From Eikenella exigua (GTDB lineage Bacteria > Pseudomonadota > Gammaproteobacteria > Burkholderiales > Neisseriaceae): a stretch of 64,000 nucleotides of DNA. Made by a program: the position numbers and the translations under genes. This document shows, in pieces, positions 48,201 to 57,414 of the stretch (positions within the stretch are counted from its first letter, which is position 1; every line of letters begins with the position of its first letter). The notes beneath the pieces are model-generated. The model did no database searches and was not told where the DNA came from. It worked only from the letters and a program-made list of their open reading frames with translations. The stretch spans positions 682,001-746,000 of the forward strand of contig NZ_CP038018.1 in NCBI RefSeq assembly GCF_008805035.1, given 5' to 3'.

Positions 48201-48737
48201 TTATTTGCTGTTGAGCAGCCAATATTGCAGGCCGACCAGGGTTTTGCCGTCTTGAATCTGGTTGTTGATAATGGCTTCGCGCACGGCTTGGCGCGAGAGC
48301 AATACGGTTTCGACAAATTCGTCTTGGTCGGGCTGGCGGGCGCTGGTGGGCGTGATGCCTTCGGCGAGGTAGAGATACATTTTCTCGTCGCAGAAGCCGG
48401 GGGCGGTGTAGAAGGTATGCAGCAGTCGCACGGATTGGGCGCGGTAGGGGGTTTCTTCTTCCAATTCGCGCGCGGCGCACACGGCCGGGTCTTCGTCGGC
48501 ATCAAGCTTGCCAGCGGGCAGCTCGAGCAGGGCTTGGCCGGTGGCATAACGCCATTGGCGCACCAACACCACTTCGTCTGCTTCGGTAACGGCCAGCACA
48601 CAGGCGGCGCCGGGGTGGCGGATAACGATGCGGTAGCCTTGGTTGCCGTTGGGCAGCCGTACGGTGTCGCGGGCGATGGTAACGAATTTGCCGTCGAAAA
48701 TCGGCTCGGAAGAAAGTTGGGTTTCGGTGAGGTTCAT
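48201..48737 (-). CDS. nudF: Nudix hydrolase, ADP-ribose pyrophosphatase-like
   Basis: 178 residues. The N-terminal part FDGKFVTIARDTVRLPNGN and VLVRQWRYATGQALLELPAG leads to the Nudix box GKLDADEDPAVCAARELEEE (about 76-95), followed by TP instead of the usual x-Gly, then the substrate loop TFYTAPGFCDEKMYLYLA typical of ADP-ribose pyrophosphatases. It hydrolyses ADP-ribose to AMP and ribose-5-phosphate. The Pro is at the Gly position of REUxEExGU; metal-binding Glu are intact. Confidence 0.88.
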   Translation of the reverse strand: MNLTETQLSSEPIFDGKFVTIARDTVRLPNGNQGYRIVIRHPGAACVLAVTEADEVVLVRQWRYATGQALLELPAGKLDADEDPAVCAARELEEETPYRAQSVRLLHTFYTAPGFCDEKMYLYLAEGITPTSARQPDQDEFVETVLLSRQAVREAIINNQIQDGKTLVGLQYWLLNSK

Positions 48738-48749
48738 TGCAGTATGGTG

Positions 48750-48778
48750 AGGCTACCTGAAATTTTCAGGTAGCCTTT
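48750..48778. terminator. Uptake-sequence inverted pair between the lipoprotein gene and nudF
   Basis: AGGCTACCTGAAA (48750-48762) directly faces TTTTCAGGTAGCCT (48763-48776), a near-perfect stem with hardly any loop; TTT follows on the plus strand. Confidence 0.7.
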
Positions 48779-48791
48779 CTATGGAAGCAGA

Positions 48792-49982
48792 TCATTGGGA
48801 AACGTAGCCGCGCAGTTCTTTGGCCTTGTTGCGGGCCTCGGTGGCGGTACATTCGAGGCGGGCGAGCTGACCGTTGTTGCCGCCGCCGGCCTGTTGGGCG
48901 GCTTGGGCACATTTGGCTGCGCTGCTGGCGGCCCAGGATTGGTAGTCTTGACCGATGATGTCTTTCACATCGGCAGGCACGCTTTGCCACACATTACGCA
49001 ATTCCTGCTGGGCGGCTTGGGCGCGCTGGGTGGCTTCAGTGAGCTGGTTGCCGGTGAAAGCTTCGGCTTCCTGCTTGAGGGCGGGGATACGCTGCTGCAG
49101 CTCGCGGGTGTCGCATTCGATACGCAGGGCTTCCTGCTCCAGCGGTTCGGTGGAGTCGGCCGTGCTTTGGTAGGCGCATTGGCTTTCGCGCAGGCGGTTC
49201 CATTGGTTTTGGGCATCTTTCAGCTGGGTACGGGCGGCGGCGGGCAGAGCTTGCCAGGCTTTATTGAGTTCGTCGTGTGCCTGTTTGTTTTGAGTGCGCA
49301 AGAGCTCAATGCGGGCTTGCAGACGGTTTTGGTCGAGTGTGTTCAGCTCTTGCTGGCGGGTTTCCTCGGCAGCAGATTTCTGGCGGATTTCGGCTACTTG
49401 TTTGGCCAAATCGGGGGCGGCGAGGTAGAAAGAGAGAGGCGGTTGTAGGCCGGAGGAAGCTGTTTTGCTGTCTACGTTGATAACGAGTTTGTCGCCGCTG
49501 TCAGTTTGGCTGACGGTGTAGCTGAGCGGGCGGATGTAGCCGCCTTGGCCGTCGGGTTTGAGGGTAGGGTCGCCAGCGGTCATCATTTCATTGTATTCGA
49601 TGCCGTCGCTTTCATTGATTTCCATGTAGTCGGAAATGCTTTGTTTCAGGCGGGCCTGGGCTTCCGGTTTGGGGGCAAAGCGCAAGGTGGCTTCGCAGGC
49701 AAGCTGTTTGTTGCCTTCGGAAGCGGCTTGGGTGGTGCGGATGTCGGTGATTTCGAAGCCGAGTTGGTCGAGTGCGGCCTGGATTTCGGCGGCGCCAACC
49801 TGTGGGGCAGGTAGTTCGCTGCCGCTGGGCGGGAAGGCTGTGGCCTGAATTTGGGCTTTGAGCTGTTCGAGCGCTTCGGGTGCTTGGCAGCTGAGGGCGG
49901 CAGGTTTGGCTTCTTCTTTGCCACAGGCGGCCAGCGAGGCAGCAATCAGGAGGGCGAGGACGGATTTAATCAGGGGTTTCAT
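48792..49982 (-). CDS. Large lipoprotein with LprI-like (DUF1311) modules
   Basis: 396 residues. Type II signal MKPLIKSVLALLIAASLAAC, lipobox Cys20. The middle contains LNTLDQNRLQARIELLRTQN, KAWQALPAAARTQLKDAQNQ and WNRLRESQCAYQ...RIECDTRELQQR. The end contains VWQSVPADVKDIIGQDYQSW and AAKCAQAAQQ...LARLECTATEARNK. These are two copies of the W...C...C pattern of LprI/DUF1311, known in some bacteria as lysozyme inhibitors. The first 190 residues are unrecognised. Probably in the periplasm or outer membrane. Confidence 0.78.
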   Translation of the reverse strand: MKPLIKSVLALLIAASLAACGKEEAKPAALSCQAPEALEQLKAQIQATAFPPSGSELPAPQVGAAEIQAALDQLGFEITDIRTTQAASEGNKQLACEATLRFAPKPEAQARLKQSISDYMEINESDGIEYNEMMTAGDPTLKPDGQGGYIRPLSYTVSQTDSGDKLVINVDSKTASSGLQPPLSFYLAAPDLAKQVAEIRQKSAAEETRQQELNTLDQNRLQARIELLRTQNKQAHDELNKAWQALPAAARTQLKDAQNQWNRLRESQCAYQSTADSTEPLEQEALRIECDTRELQQRIPALKQEAEAFTGNQLTEATQRAQAAQQELRNVWQSVPADVKDIIGQDYQSWAASSAAKCAQAAQQAGGGNNGQLARLECTATEARNKAKELRGYVSQ

Positions 49983-50264
49983 GTTTGGATTCCTTGATCA
50001 GGAGATGGATAGCAGTATTCTAACCCGCCGTAGTGCGCCGTGGCGGGAAATTTTGCTTTTGCAGCTGCGGCTCGCCACGTATGCTGTTGGCAGTCCGCCG
50101 CTTGGGAGAAGGAAGCATTGCTTGGCTATCGTTGAGGCCGTAGTTTTTCAGGTAGCCTTTCGATGGCTGGAGGAGGCTACCTGAAACAGGAGGGATCGAT
50201 TTTTAGGTAGCCCGTGGTTGATGTGGCGGTGGAAGGCTACCTGAAAGTTTGCGTCATACCGTTG
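49983..50264. repeat. Gene-free stretch with several uptake sequences
   Basis: 282 bp with eikDUS copies near 50147 (TTTTCAGGTAGCCT), 50175 (AGGCTACCTGAAA) and 50235 (AGGCTACCTGAAA), plus a TTTTTAGGTAGCCC variant near 50201. The pair 50147/50175 could form a hairpin ending the ppx transcript. No gene seen. Confidence 0.7.
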
Positions 50265-51758
50265 CTATTGCAGCAGTAGCCCAAAGCGGATGCCGATCTT
50301 GCGCCATTGGGCGGCATCATCGGCCAGTGCGCCGGCAGTGAGGGGGTTGTCTTCCGGCCATTGACGGCTAATGGCGAGGGTGTAGTTTTTGTTTTCGTAG
50401 CTCAGTCGGGTGCCTGCGGGCAGGGTGTGTGGCAGGCGGGCGCGGCAGAACAGTACGGCCAGGCGCAGGGCGGCCACGGCAAGCCACATGGTGGGGCTGA
50501 TAGGCAGCTCGGCCATTTTTTTTAAATCGCCGCGCTGGCCGAGCACCAGGGTGGCGAGGATTTGCTGCTCTTGGCGGGAAAATCCGGGCATGTCGGCTTG
50601 CTCGAGGATGTAGGCGGAGTGCTTATGATAGGCAGTGTAGGCAATGTCGGTGCCGATTTCGTGCACGAGGGCGGCCCAGCGCAGGTATTGTTGCCAATAG
50701 TGGCGCTCTTTTTCGGATTCGCGTTCGGCGAGCATGTCGAAGAACTGGGCGGCGAGGGTGGCCACGCGTTGGGCTTGGTTTTGGCTGACGTGGTAGCGCT
50801 GTTGGAAATGGGCGATGGTTTGCTCACGCATGTCTTCGTTGAGCTGGCGGCCGATGAGGTCGTAGAATACGCCGTCGCGCAGGGCGGCGTCGGTTACGGT
50901 CATGCTGTCGATATCGAGCTCGGCAAATACGGCGTTCATCATGGCCAGCCCGCCGGCGAATACTTCGATGCGGTCGGCTTTCATGCCGTCGAATTTGGCT
51001 TTTTTGGCGCTGCCGGCTTCAATCAGGCGGGCGGCGATTTTTTGCAGGGCGGCGGGAGTGATGCGGTTGTCTTCGGGATTGGCGGCAGCGATGAGGTCGC
51101 GCAGGGTACGGGAGGTGCCGGAAGTGCCCACGGCCAGCTGCCAGCCGGTGCTTTTCAACAGCTTGGCAATGCGTTGGATTTCGCTGCGGGCGGTGTTGAC
51201 GGCGAGCTTGAAGGATTCGGCGGACACTTTGCCTTTGGGGAAGAAACGCAGGCTGTAGCTTACGCAGCCGAGATTGAGGCTTTCGGTGATATCGGGCTGC
51301 AGGCGGCTGCCGATTACGAATTCGGTGGAGCCGCCGCCAATATCAACCACCAGCATCTGCCCGCTGCCTGGCGGTAGGGTGTGGATGACGCCGGTGTAGA
51401 TGAGGCGGGCTTCTTCGCGCCCGGCGATGATTTCGATGGGGAAGCCCAAGGCAGCTTCGGCGCGGGGCATGAAGGGAGCGATATTTTTGGCCACGCGGAA
51501 GGTGTTGGTGGCCACGGCGCGCACCTGCTCGGGCGGAAAGCCGCGCAGGCGCTCGTGGAATTTGGCCAGGCAGGCCAGTGCCCGCTCTTGGGCGGCTTGG
51601 TCGAGTTGTTTGTGTTCGTCCAGCCCGGCAGCGAAGCGCACCATATCTTTGATGGAATCAACGATTTGCAGCTGACCATTGTGGTTGGTGCAGATTTGCA
51701 GGCGGAAACTGTTGGAGCCGAGGTCTACCGCGGCCAGCATGTTGGCGGGGATGGTCAT
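50265..51758 (-). CDS. ppx: Exopolyphosphatase / pppGpp phosphohydrolase (Ppx/GppA)
   Basis: 497 residues. The ASKHA-fold phosphate motifs are AAVDLGSNSFRLQI (about 8-21) and MLVVDIGGGSTEFVIGSRL (about 140-158), with the catalytic Glu in AGREEARLIYTGVIH. The C-terminal helical part has the HD-like ALVHEIGTDIAYTAYHKHSA. It releases phosphate from polyphosphate ends and may also act on pppGpp. Standard length, single gene. Confidence 0.95.
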   Translation of the reverse strand: MTIPANMLAAVDLGSNSFRLQICTNHNGQLQIVDSIKDMVRFAAGLDEHKQLDQAAQERALACLAKFHERLRGFPPEQVRAVATNTFRVAKNIAPFMPRAEAALGFPIEIIAGREEARLIYTGVIHTLPPGSGQMLVVDIGGGSTEFVIGSRLQPDITESLNLGCVSYSLRFFPKGKVSAESFKLAVNTARSEIQRIAKLLKSTGWQLAVGTSGTSRTLRDLIAAANPEDNRITPAALQKIAARLIEAGSAKKAKFDGMKADRIEVFAGGLAMMNAVFAELDIDSMTVTDAALRDGVFYDLIGRQLNEDMREQTIAHFQQRYHVSQNQAQRVATLAAQFFDMLAERESEKERHYWQQYLRWAALVHEIGTDIAYTAYHKHSAYILEQADMPGFSRQEQQILATLVLGQRGDLKKMAELPISPTMWLAVAALRLAVLFCRARLPHTLPAGTRLSYENKNYTLAISRQWPEDNPLTAGALADDAAQWRKIGIRFGLLLQ

Positions 51759-51858
51759 ATTGCTTGTGTTGGATAGAAAGCATGTATCTTACCTTGCGGC
51801 GCCTAGTGTGTCATTATGCTGCAGAATTTCAGCTCGCCTCTAGGGGAAGCGGCTTTGC

Positions 51859-51911
51859 TATAATGCGCTTGAGGCTACCTGAAAATTGGTTTTCTATTTT
51901 TCAGGTAGCCT
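51859..51911 (+). promoter_or_regulatory. Promoter and uptake-sequence hairpin before the patatin gene
   Basis: A consensus -10 TATAAT (51859-51864), without a clear -35, is followed by an inverted eikDUS pair (51872-51884 and 51899-51911) that would lie in the 5' leader of the patatin gene. Confidence 0.5.
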
Positions 51912-51948
51912 GCGTTATGGCTTAGATTTGAGTGTGAAAGGTTGGTTT

Positions 51949-53442
51949 ATGCGGATTCGTGCGTGCAATGCGGTGCTGAAACGCGGTGCGGCGGCGGTGC
52001 TGTTGGCGCTGCTTGGAGCCTGCTCGCTGGTGAACTATCGGCCGGTGGCCACTATTTCCCAGGTGGATACCATGCAGGGCTACCGGCTGGAACAGAGCAT
52101 CGCACAGCAAAACGACGATGTATTCGTGGTGCTGCTGTTTTCCGGCGGCGGTACGCGTGCAGCGGCTTTGGGCTACGGCGTGCTTGAAGAGCTGGCCAAG
52201 CAGCCGGTATATATCGAGGGGCGGGAAAAACCGCTACTCGATAGTGTGGACTTAGTGTACGGCGTGTCCGGCGGCTCGGTGTTGGCTACTTATTATTCGC
52301 TCCACGGGCGCGATACCATCCCTGCATTTGAACAGCAATTCTTGAAGCAGAATTTCCAAAAACTGGTGAGCCGGCAAGTGTTTTCGCTGGCCAACCTGCC
52401 GCGCCTGACCTCGCCAGAATTCGGGCGCGGCGATTTGCTGCAGGAGCAGTTTGAAGCCACTTTGTTTGGCCACGCCACCTTCGGCGATTTGGCCAGCCGT
52501 CGCAAAGGCCCATTTGCCGTGGTGTCGGCCACCGATATGTCGATAGGGCGGCGCTTTGATTTCACGCAAGAATTTTTCGACATGATGTGCCTCAACCTTT
52601 CCGATTTGCGCCTGGCTCGCGCCGTGGCCGCCTCCAGTGCCGTGCCCGTGGTGTTCAGCCCGATTACTATTAACAACAACGGCGGCAACTGCGGCTACAC
52701 TCTGCCGCCGCGCCTGCAAAACGCGCTGGAACACAGCAGCGACGAGCAGCAGCAAGCCCGAACTCGCCGCGAGTTCAGCCAAGAGTTGGCGCTATATCAA
52801 GACAGCAAAAACCGTCCTTATGTCCATTTGCTCGATGGCGGACTCACCGACAACCTTGGTTTGCGCGGCCTATTGGAAGCCACTGAAATCTATCCCAGCC
52901 AAATTCTGCACCGCCAGCTGGCCAACCAAAACGTGCGCAAAATCATCGTGATCAGCGTAAACGCGCAAAACCAGCTCGACAGTACCATCGACCAAAGTGC
53001 CAAAGTGCCCGGCCTCTACGATGTGTTGGGCGCCATCATCAACGTGCCCATCGACCAAAATTCGCAAGAGTCGCTACGCCGCATCCGTGCTGTGGCCGAC
53101 CAATGGAACAGCCAGGCCGGTAGCCGCCGAGGCCAGCCGATCAGCCTGCATTTCGTGAGCCTAAGCTTGCGCGATTTGCCCGACTCCACCCTGCGCAAAA
53201 ACGTGCTCAATATTTCCACCAGCTTTTACCTGCCGCGTGAGGACATCAACAACCTGAAAGAAGCCGCCCGCGTGCTGATGCGCCAATCGCCCGAATACGC
53301 CCGGGTGCTGGCTGCCTTATCGAAAGAAGCGGGGTCAGAATCAGGGGCGCAAGAAGGCTCGACTGCGCCGGCTCAAGATGCCTGCAAAAACGGCACAGCG
53401 GCAACCAGGGCAGATTGTTTGGAGGAAGGTAAGGCAGAGTGA
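51949..53442 (+). CDS. Patatin-like phospholipase, lipoprotein
   Basis: 497 residues from the ATG at 51949. Type II signal with lipobox LLGAC (Cys25). The patatin core has the oxyanion loop LLFSGGGTRAAALGYG, the nucleophile YGVSGGSVLATYY (GxSxG-like) and the catalytic Asp in HLLDGGLTDNLGLRG. Dyad Ser/Asp are intact. It is a lipid acyl hydrolase, here likely anchored in the outer membrane. The C-terminus is Ser/Ala/Gln rich with a Cys pair. A DUS hairpin terminator follows. Confidence 0.9.
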   Translation: MRIRACNAVLKRGAAAVLLALLGACSLVNYRPVATISQVDTMQGYRLEQSIAQQNDDVFVVLLFSGGGTRAAALGYGVLEELAKQPVYIEGREKPLLDSVDLVYGVSGGSVLATYYSLHGRDTIPAFEQQFLKQNFQKLVSRQVFSLANLPRLTSPEFGRGDLLQEQFEATLFGHATFGDLASRRKGPFAVVSATDMSIGRRFDFTQEFFDMMCLNLSDLRLARAVAASSAVPVVFSPITINNNGGNCGYTLPPRLQNALEHSSDEQQQARTRREFSQELALYQDSKNRPYVHLLDGGLTDNLGLRGLLEATEIYPSQILHRQLANQNVRKIIVISVNAQNQLDSTIDQSAKVPGLYDVLGAIINVPIDQNSQESLRRIRAVADQWNSQAGSRRGQPISLHFVSLSLRDLPDSTLRKNVLNISTSFYLPREDINNLKEAARVLMRQSPEYARVLAALSKEAGSESGAQEGSTAPAQDACKNGTAATRADCLEEGKAE

Positions 53443-53462
53443 GGATAGTTGGTTAAGCTGGA

Positions 53463-53494
53463 AGGCTACCTGAAAGATTTCAGGTAGCCTTTTA
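53463..53494 (+). terminator. Uptake-sequence inverted pair, terminator of the patatin gene
   Basis: AGGCTACCTGAAA (53463-53475) and TTTCAGGTAGCCT (53478-53490) followed by TTTT on the plus strand. Confidence 0.8.
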
Positions 53495-53552
53495 TAGTGG
53501 GTGGATATCAAACTAAGCTAGTGTTAGCTTGCTTTATCGTATTGATCAGCTT

Positions 53553-54455
53553 TCAGGTAGCCTGCTGCTTTTTACGTGCGCCCCACACAAACAGCGCTAC
53601 GCCCGCCCATACCCACAGATAACCGGCAAATTGCATACGGCTGAACGGCTCGTGAAAGGCAGTGAGTCCGAGTAGGAATTGCAGGCTGGGCGAGAGGTAT
53701 TGCAGTATGCCGATGGTGGTGAGGCGGATGCGTTGCGCGGCGGCGGCAAACAGCAGCAGCGGAATCATGGTGGCGGCACCGCTGCCGATTACAATGGCCA
53801 AGGGCAGGGGCGGCAATTGGGTGAAGACCAGGCTGCCGTGCCAATAATGCCAGCCAAGATACAGGAGGACAAAGGGCAGCAACATCAGTGTTTCCAGCGT
53901 GAAGCCGGGCAGGGCTGGCAGCGGGGCAAGTTTACGCAACAGGCCGTATATGCTCCAGCTCACACCGATGCCCAGTGCAATCCAAGGCATCTGCCCGCCC
54001 CATGCAGAAAGCCACACCACGCCCACGATGGCTAAAAGAATGGCGCCGATTTGCAATGGGCGCAGGGCTTCGCGCAGAAATAGGCGGCCGCAGAAGATGC
54101 TGGCGAGTGGTGCGATGAAGTAGCCTAGGCTGGCTTGCAATACCTGCCGTTGGGTGATGGCGGCCAAATAGAGCAGCCAGTTTGTTGCCAATAAGGTGGA
54201 ACAGATGGCGAAGGCGGTGAGGGTTTGGCGGCTTTTGACGGCTTGTACGAGCTGGGTGCGGGCGGAAGGCGAGCAGGCCACTGCGCCGATGGCAAGCAGC
54301 GATGCCCATACGATACGGTGTGCCATCAGCTGCCCGGCACTGATGGGCTGGCCGACCAGGGGTAGCCAGTAGAGCGGGAAAAAGCCCCAAATCAGGTAGC
54401 AGCCGATGACGCAGTAGAGGCCGCGGCGGTATTCGGTGGAGTGGGTGGTATTCAT
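53553..54455 (-). CDS. rarD: RarD-type EamA transporter
   Basis: 300 residues from the ATG at 54455 (MNTTHSTEYRRGLYCVIGCY). Ten membrane segments; LIWGFFPLYWLPLVGQPISA, QLMAHRIVWASLL, NWLLYLAAITQRQVLQASLG and YLSPSLQFLLGLTAFHEPFS are RarD landmarks of the EamA/DMT permease superfamily. The substrate is unknown (chloramphenicol resistance was named from overexpression in another species). Its last codons contain an eikDUS. Confidence 0.9.
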   Translation of the reverse strand: MNTTHSTEYRRGLYCVIGCYLIWGFFPLYWLPLVGQPISAGQLMAHRIVWASLLAIGAVACSPSARTQLVQAVKSRQTLTAFAICSTLLATNWLLYLAAITQRQVLQASLGYFIAPLASIFCGRLFLREALRPLQIGAILLAIVGVVWLSAWGGQMPWIALGIGVSWSIYGLLRKLAPLPALPGFTLETLMLLPFVLLYLGWHYWHGSLVFTQLPPLPLAIVIGSGAATMIPLLLFAAAAQRIRLTTIGILQYLSPSLQFLLGLTAFHEPFSRMQFAGYLWVWAGVALFVWGARKKQQAT

Positions 54456-54659
54456 GATGTGTTGGCGGATGGTGTAGGGGCTACCTGAAAGTTTTGGTTG
54501 CAAGGGTGGCCGCAGTTAAATGATTGTATTTTTTCAGTATGGGTGCACGCTGCTGTGCTATTTGTACTCATCAACTCGCCATCTGGTATGAAATAGTAGG
54601 TATTTAGCGAGAAAATGCAAGGTATTAAGACAGTCTGCCTGTTGATATGAAAACGGTAG

Positions 54660-54699
54660 AGGCTACCTGAAAATCCGTCTGGTGTTTTTCAGGTAGCCT
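54660..54699. terminator. Uptake-sequence inverted pair after pilU
   Basis: AGGCTACCTGAAA (54660-54672) and TTTCAGGTAGCCT (54687-54699), directly downstream of the pilU stop codon on the minus strand. Confidence 0.75.
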
Positions 54700-54723
54700 C
54701 TATCAGCCTCTGGTTTGGGCTGC

Positions 54724-56346
54724 TTACATCAGGTTCAAATCGTTTACGCGTTCGAAGATATGCGTGCTTTCGCGGCCTTCTTCGTAGAGCTTGATGCGCA
54801 GGCGCAAGTCGTTGGCAGATTCTGCCTGGCGCAGGGCTTCGTCGTAGTCGATTTCGTTGTTGATGTAGAGGCGGAACAAGTCTTGGTCGAAGGTTTGCAT
54901 GCCGTCGTCTTCAGCACGTTCCATCAGCTCGCGAGCTTCAAGCAGCTGGTTTTTGAACACGTGGTCCTGCATCGCAGGGGTGTTAATCAGCAAGTCGATG
55001 ATGGCGTTTCGGCCTTTACCGCCTTTTTTTAGCACCAAACGCTGGCCGATAATGGCCACCAAGTTCAATGCCAAGTCCATCAGAATTTGCGGATGCCGCT
55101 CTTCCGGATACAAGTTCATAATACGCTCAACGGTTTGGCTGGCGTTGGTGGCGTGGATGGTGAAGAAGCACAAGTGACCGGTTTGCGCCAGTTGCAGGGC
55201 ATATTCCATGGAGTGTTCGTTACGCACCTCACCCACGCAGACTACGTCGGGCGCCTGACGCATGGCGCTTTGTACGGCCGCACCCCAGCTGTGGGTGTCG
55301 AGGCCGACTTCGCGCTGGGTGATGATGCTCTTGATCGGGCTGTGGATATACTCGATCGGGTCTTCGATGGTTACGATGTGGCCGGCGGAGTGTTTGTTGC
55401 GCCAGTCAAGCATCGCGGCCTGCGAAGTGGATTTACCGGAACCGGTGGGACCGGCCAGAATAATCAGGCCGCGCTTGCGCATGGAGAGCTCTTTGAGCAC
55501 TTGCGGCAGGCGCAGGTCGTCGATGGTGAGGATGTTGGTGGTAATGCGGCGCATTACCAAGCCGATGCGGCCTTGTTCATGGTAGGCATTCACACGGAAA
55601 CGGATGCCGTTTTGCGATTGCAGGGAATAGTTCAGCTCCCACTCCACCGGGAATTTGGCTTTTTGCTCGTCGTTAAAGGTGGAGTAAACGATTTGTGCGG
55701 CTTCGTCTTCGGTGAGCGGTTTCACCGGAATCGGTACCAGTGTGCCGTCGATTTTGAACGAAGGCGGGAAGTTGCTGCTGATGAAGATATCAGAAGCGTT
55801 GCGCTTGAGCGACTCATCGGCCATTTTTTCCAGCAGCGGGTGCAGTTTGGCGCGCTCACGGGTTAAGTGCTGGTTCGGTCCATGACCGACAGGCTGTGCC
55901 GGCGCGGCATGCAGCGGCGGATGGCTAGACACGGCTGGTGCGGGACGGGCGGTAGGCTGCTGCGGGGCAGTCTGAGCCAGAGTCGGTTTGGCTGGGGTCT
56001 GCATTGGTTGGGCGGCATGGGGTGCAAGGGCTGCTGCGTATTTAGATTTAAGTTGCGGCTGCGGTTGTGCTGCTTGCGGCTGCACTGGTTGGGCAGGCGG
56101 CGTAATGGGCTGTGCCACGAAACCTGGTTCAATCAATTCCGGTTTGCCGAATGTGCTTTCGGGCAAATCGGGCAGCGGCGGAATATCGAGTGTACCAGTG
56201 GCCAGCTGGCTTTCCATGGAAGCCAAATTGCCATTCGGCATCATGGCGGCAGTAACAGGAGTGGGTTCGGGCGGTAGGTCGTCGCGTTGGTTGGCCATTT
56301 CGGAGAGCAGCTCGGCCAAGTTTTGTTTGTGCTGATCGTTTGACAT
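54724..56346 (-). CDS. pilU: PilU-like type IV pilus retraction ATPase with long disordered N-terminus
   Basis: 540 residues. The ATPase core starts near residue 165 (LHPLLEKMADESLKRNASDI), with Walker A LAGPTGSGKSTSQ (about 311-323), Asp box TIEDPIEYIH, Walker B PDVVCVGEVRNEHSM and His box HLCFFTIHATNASQTVERIM. The first about 160 residues are Pro/Gln/Ala rich and look disordered (QPITPPAQPVQPQAAQPQPQ). Usual PilU proteins are about 370-410 residues, so this extension is extra. It lies 27 bp after pilT and probably helps PilT in retraction. Confidence 0.9.
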   Translation of the reverse strand: MSNDQHKQNLAELLSEMANQRDDLPPEPTPVTAAMMPNGNLASMESQLATGTLDIPPLPDLPESTFGKPELIEPGFVAQPITPPAQPVQPQAAQPQPQLKSKYAAALAPHAAQPMQTPAKPTLAQTAPQQPTARPAPAVSSHPPLHAAPAQPVGHGPNQHLTRERAKLHPLLEKMADESLKRNASDIFISSNFPPSFKIDGTLVPIPVKPLTEDEAAQIVYSTFNDEQKAKFPVEWELNYSLQSQNGIRFRVNAYHEQGRIGLVMRRITTNILTIDDLRLPQVLKELSMRKRGLIILAGPTGSGKSTSQAAMLDWRNKHSAGHIVTIEDPIEYIHSPIKSIITQREVGLDTHSWGAAVQSAMRQAPDVVCVGEVRNEHSMEYALQLAQTGHLCFFTIHATNASQTVERIMNLYPEERHPQILMDLALNLVAIIGQRLVLKKGGKGRNAIIDLLINTPAMQDHVFKNQLLEARELMERAEDDGMQTFDQDLFRLYINNEIDYDEALRQAESANDLRLRIKLYEEGRESTHIFERVNDLNLM

Positions 56347-56373
56347 GATGTTTTCCCTTGTACGATTGTCGGT

Positions 56374-57414
56374 TTAGACGAGTTGGTCGGGGTTCTGCGC
56401 TTTGGCGCGGGCGGCATCGATACTGATAATGCCGCGTTTGAGCAGGGCCTGCAGGGATTGGTCGAGCGTCTGCATACCGTGTGCTTGGCCGGTTTGCAGG
56501 GCAGAACCGATTTGGGCGATTTTGTTTTCGCGGATCAGGTTGCGCACGGCGGCGGTGGAAATCAGGATTTCGTGCGCGGCCACGCGGCCTTTGCCGTCTT
56601 TGGTTTTGAGCAGGGTTTGCGAAATCACGGCGCGCAGTGATTCGGAAAGCATGGAACGCACCATCTCTTTTTCGCCGGCGGGGAACACGTCGATAATACG
56701 GTCCACGGTTTTGGCTGCACCGGTGGTATGCAGGGTGGCGAATACTAGGTGGCCGGTTTCGGCGGCGGTGAGCGCCAAACCGATGGTTTCCGGGTCGCGC
56801 ATCTCACCCACCAGGATGATATCCGGGTCTTCACGCAGTGCGGAGCGCAGAGCGTTGGCGAAGCTGTGGGTGTGTTGGTGCAGTTCGCGTTGGTTCACCA
56901 AGCATTGTTTACTCTGGTGCACAAACTCGATCGGGTCTTCGATAGTGAGGATGTGGTGGTGATGGTTTTCGTTGATGTAGTTGATCATCGCAGCCAGGGT
57001 GGTGGATTTACCGGAACCGGTAGGGCCGGTTACCAGCACCAGGCCGCGCGGTTGGTCGGAAATTTTTTGGAACACTTTGGGCGCGTTCAACTCTTCCAGC
57101 GTGAGTACTTTGCTGGGAATGGTACGGAATACGGCAGCCGGGCCGCGTTCGGTGTTGAATGCGTTCACACGGAAACGGGCGATGTTGGGCAGCTCGAAGG
57201 AAAAGTCGGTTTCCAGCCGTTGTTGGTAGTCTTTACGCTGGTGGTCGTTCATGATGGAAGCGATCATGTTGCCCACTTCTTCGGCGCTCATTTCCGGCAG
57301 GTTGATGCGGCGCACGTCGCCGTGCACGCGGATCATCGGCGGCAGGCCAGCGGAGAGGTGCAAGTCGGATGCTTTGTTTTTCACGCTGAACGCGAGTAGG
57401 TCGGTAATCTGCAT
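56374..57414 (-). CDS. pilT: PilT, type IV pilus retraction ATPase
   Basis: 346 residues, standard length. MQITDLLAFSVKNKASDLHL, Walker A LVTGPTGSGKSTTL (about 130-143), Asp box LTIEDPIEFVHQSK, Walker B PDIILVGEMRDPETIGLAL, His box GHLVFATLHTTGAAKTVDRI, and the AIRNLIRE-type ISTAAVRNLIRENKIAQ. It powers pilus retraction, needed for twitching and DNA uptake, which fits the many uptake sequences. First gene of pilT-pilU. Confidence 0.97.
   Translation of the reverse strand: MQITDLLAFSVKNKASDLHLSAGLPPMIRVHGDVRRINLPEMSAEEVGNMIASIMNDHQRKDYQQRLETDFSFELPNIARFRVNAFNTERGPAAVFRTIPSKVLTLEELNAPKVFQKISDQPRGLVLVTGPTGSGKSTTLAAMINYINENHHHHILTIEDPIEFVHQSKQCLVNQRELHQHTHSFANALRSALREDPDIILVGEMRDPETIGLALTAAETGHLVFATLHTTGAAKTVDRIIDVFPAGEKEMVRSMLSESLRAVISQTLLKTKDGKGRVAAHEILISTAAVRNLIRENKIAQIGSALQTGQAHGMQTLDQSLQALLKRGIISIDAARAKAQNPDQLV

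Noticed and set aside
48795..49448. 217-codon plus-strand frame opposite the LprI-like lipoprotein
   Set aside because: Low-complexity Gly/Leu/Val frame created by the opposite strand; the lipoprotein on the minus strand has a clear signal and Cys pattern.
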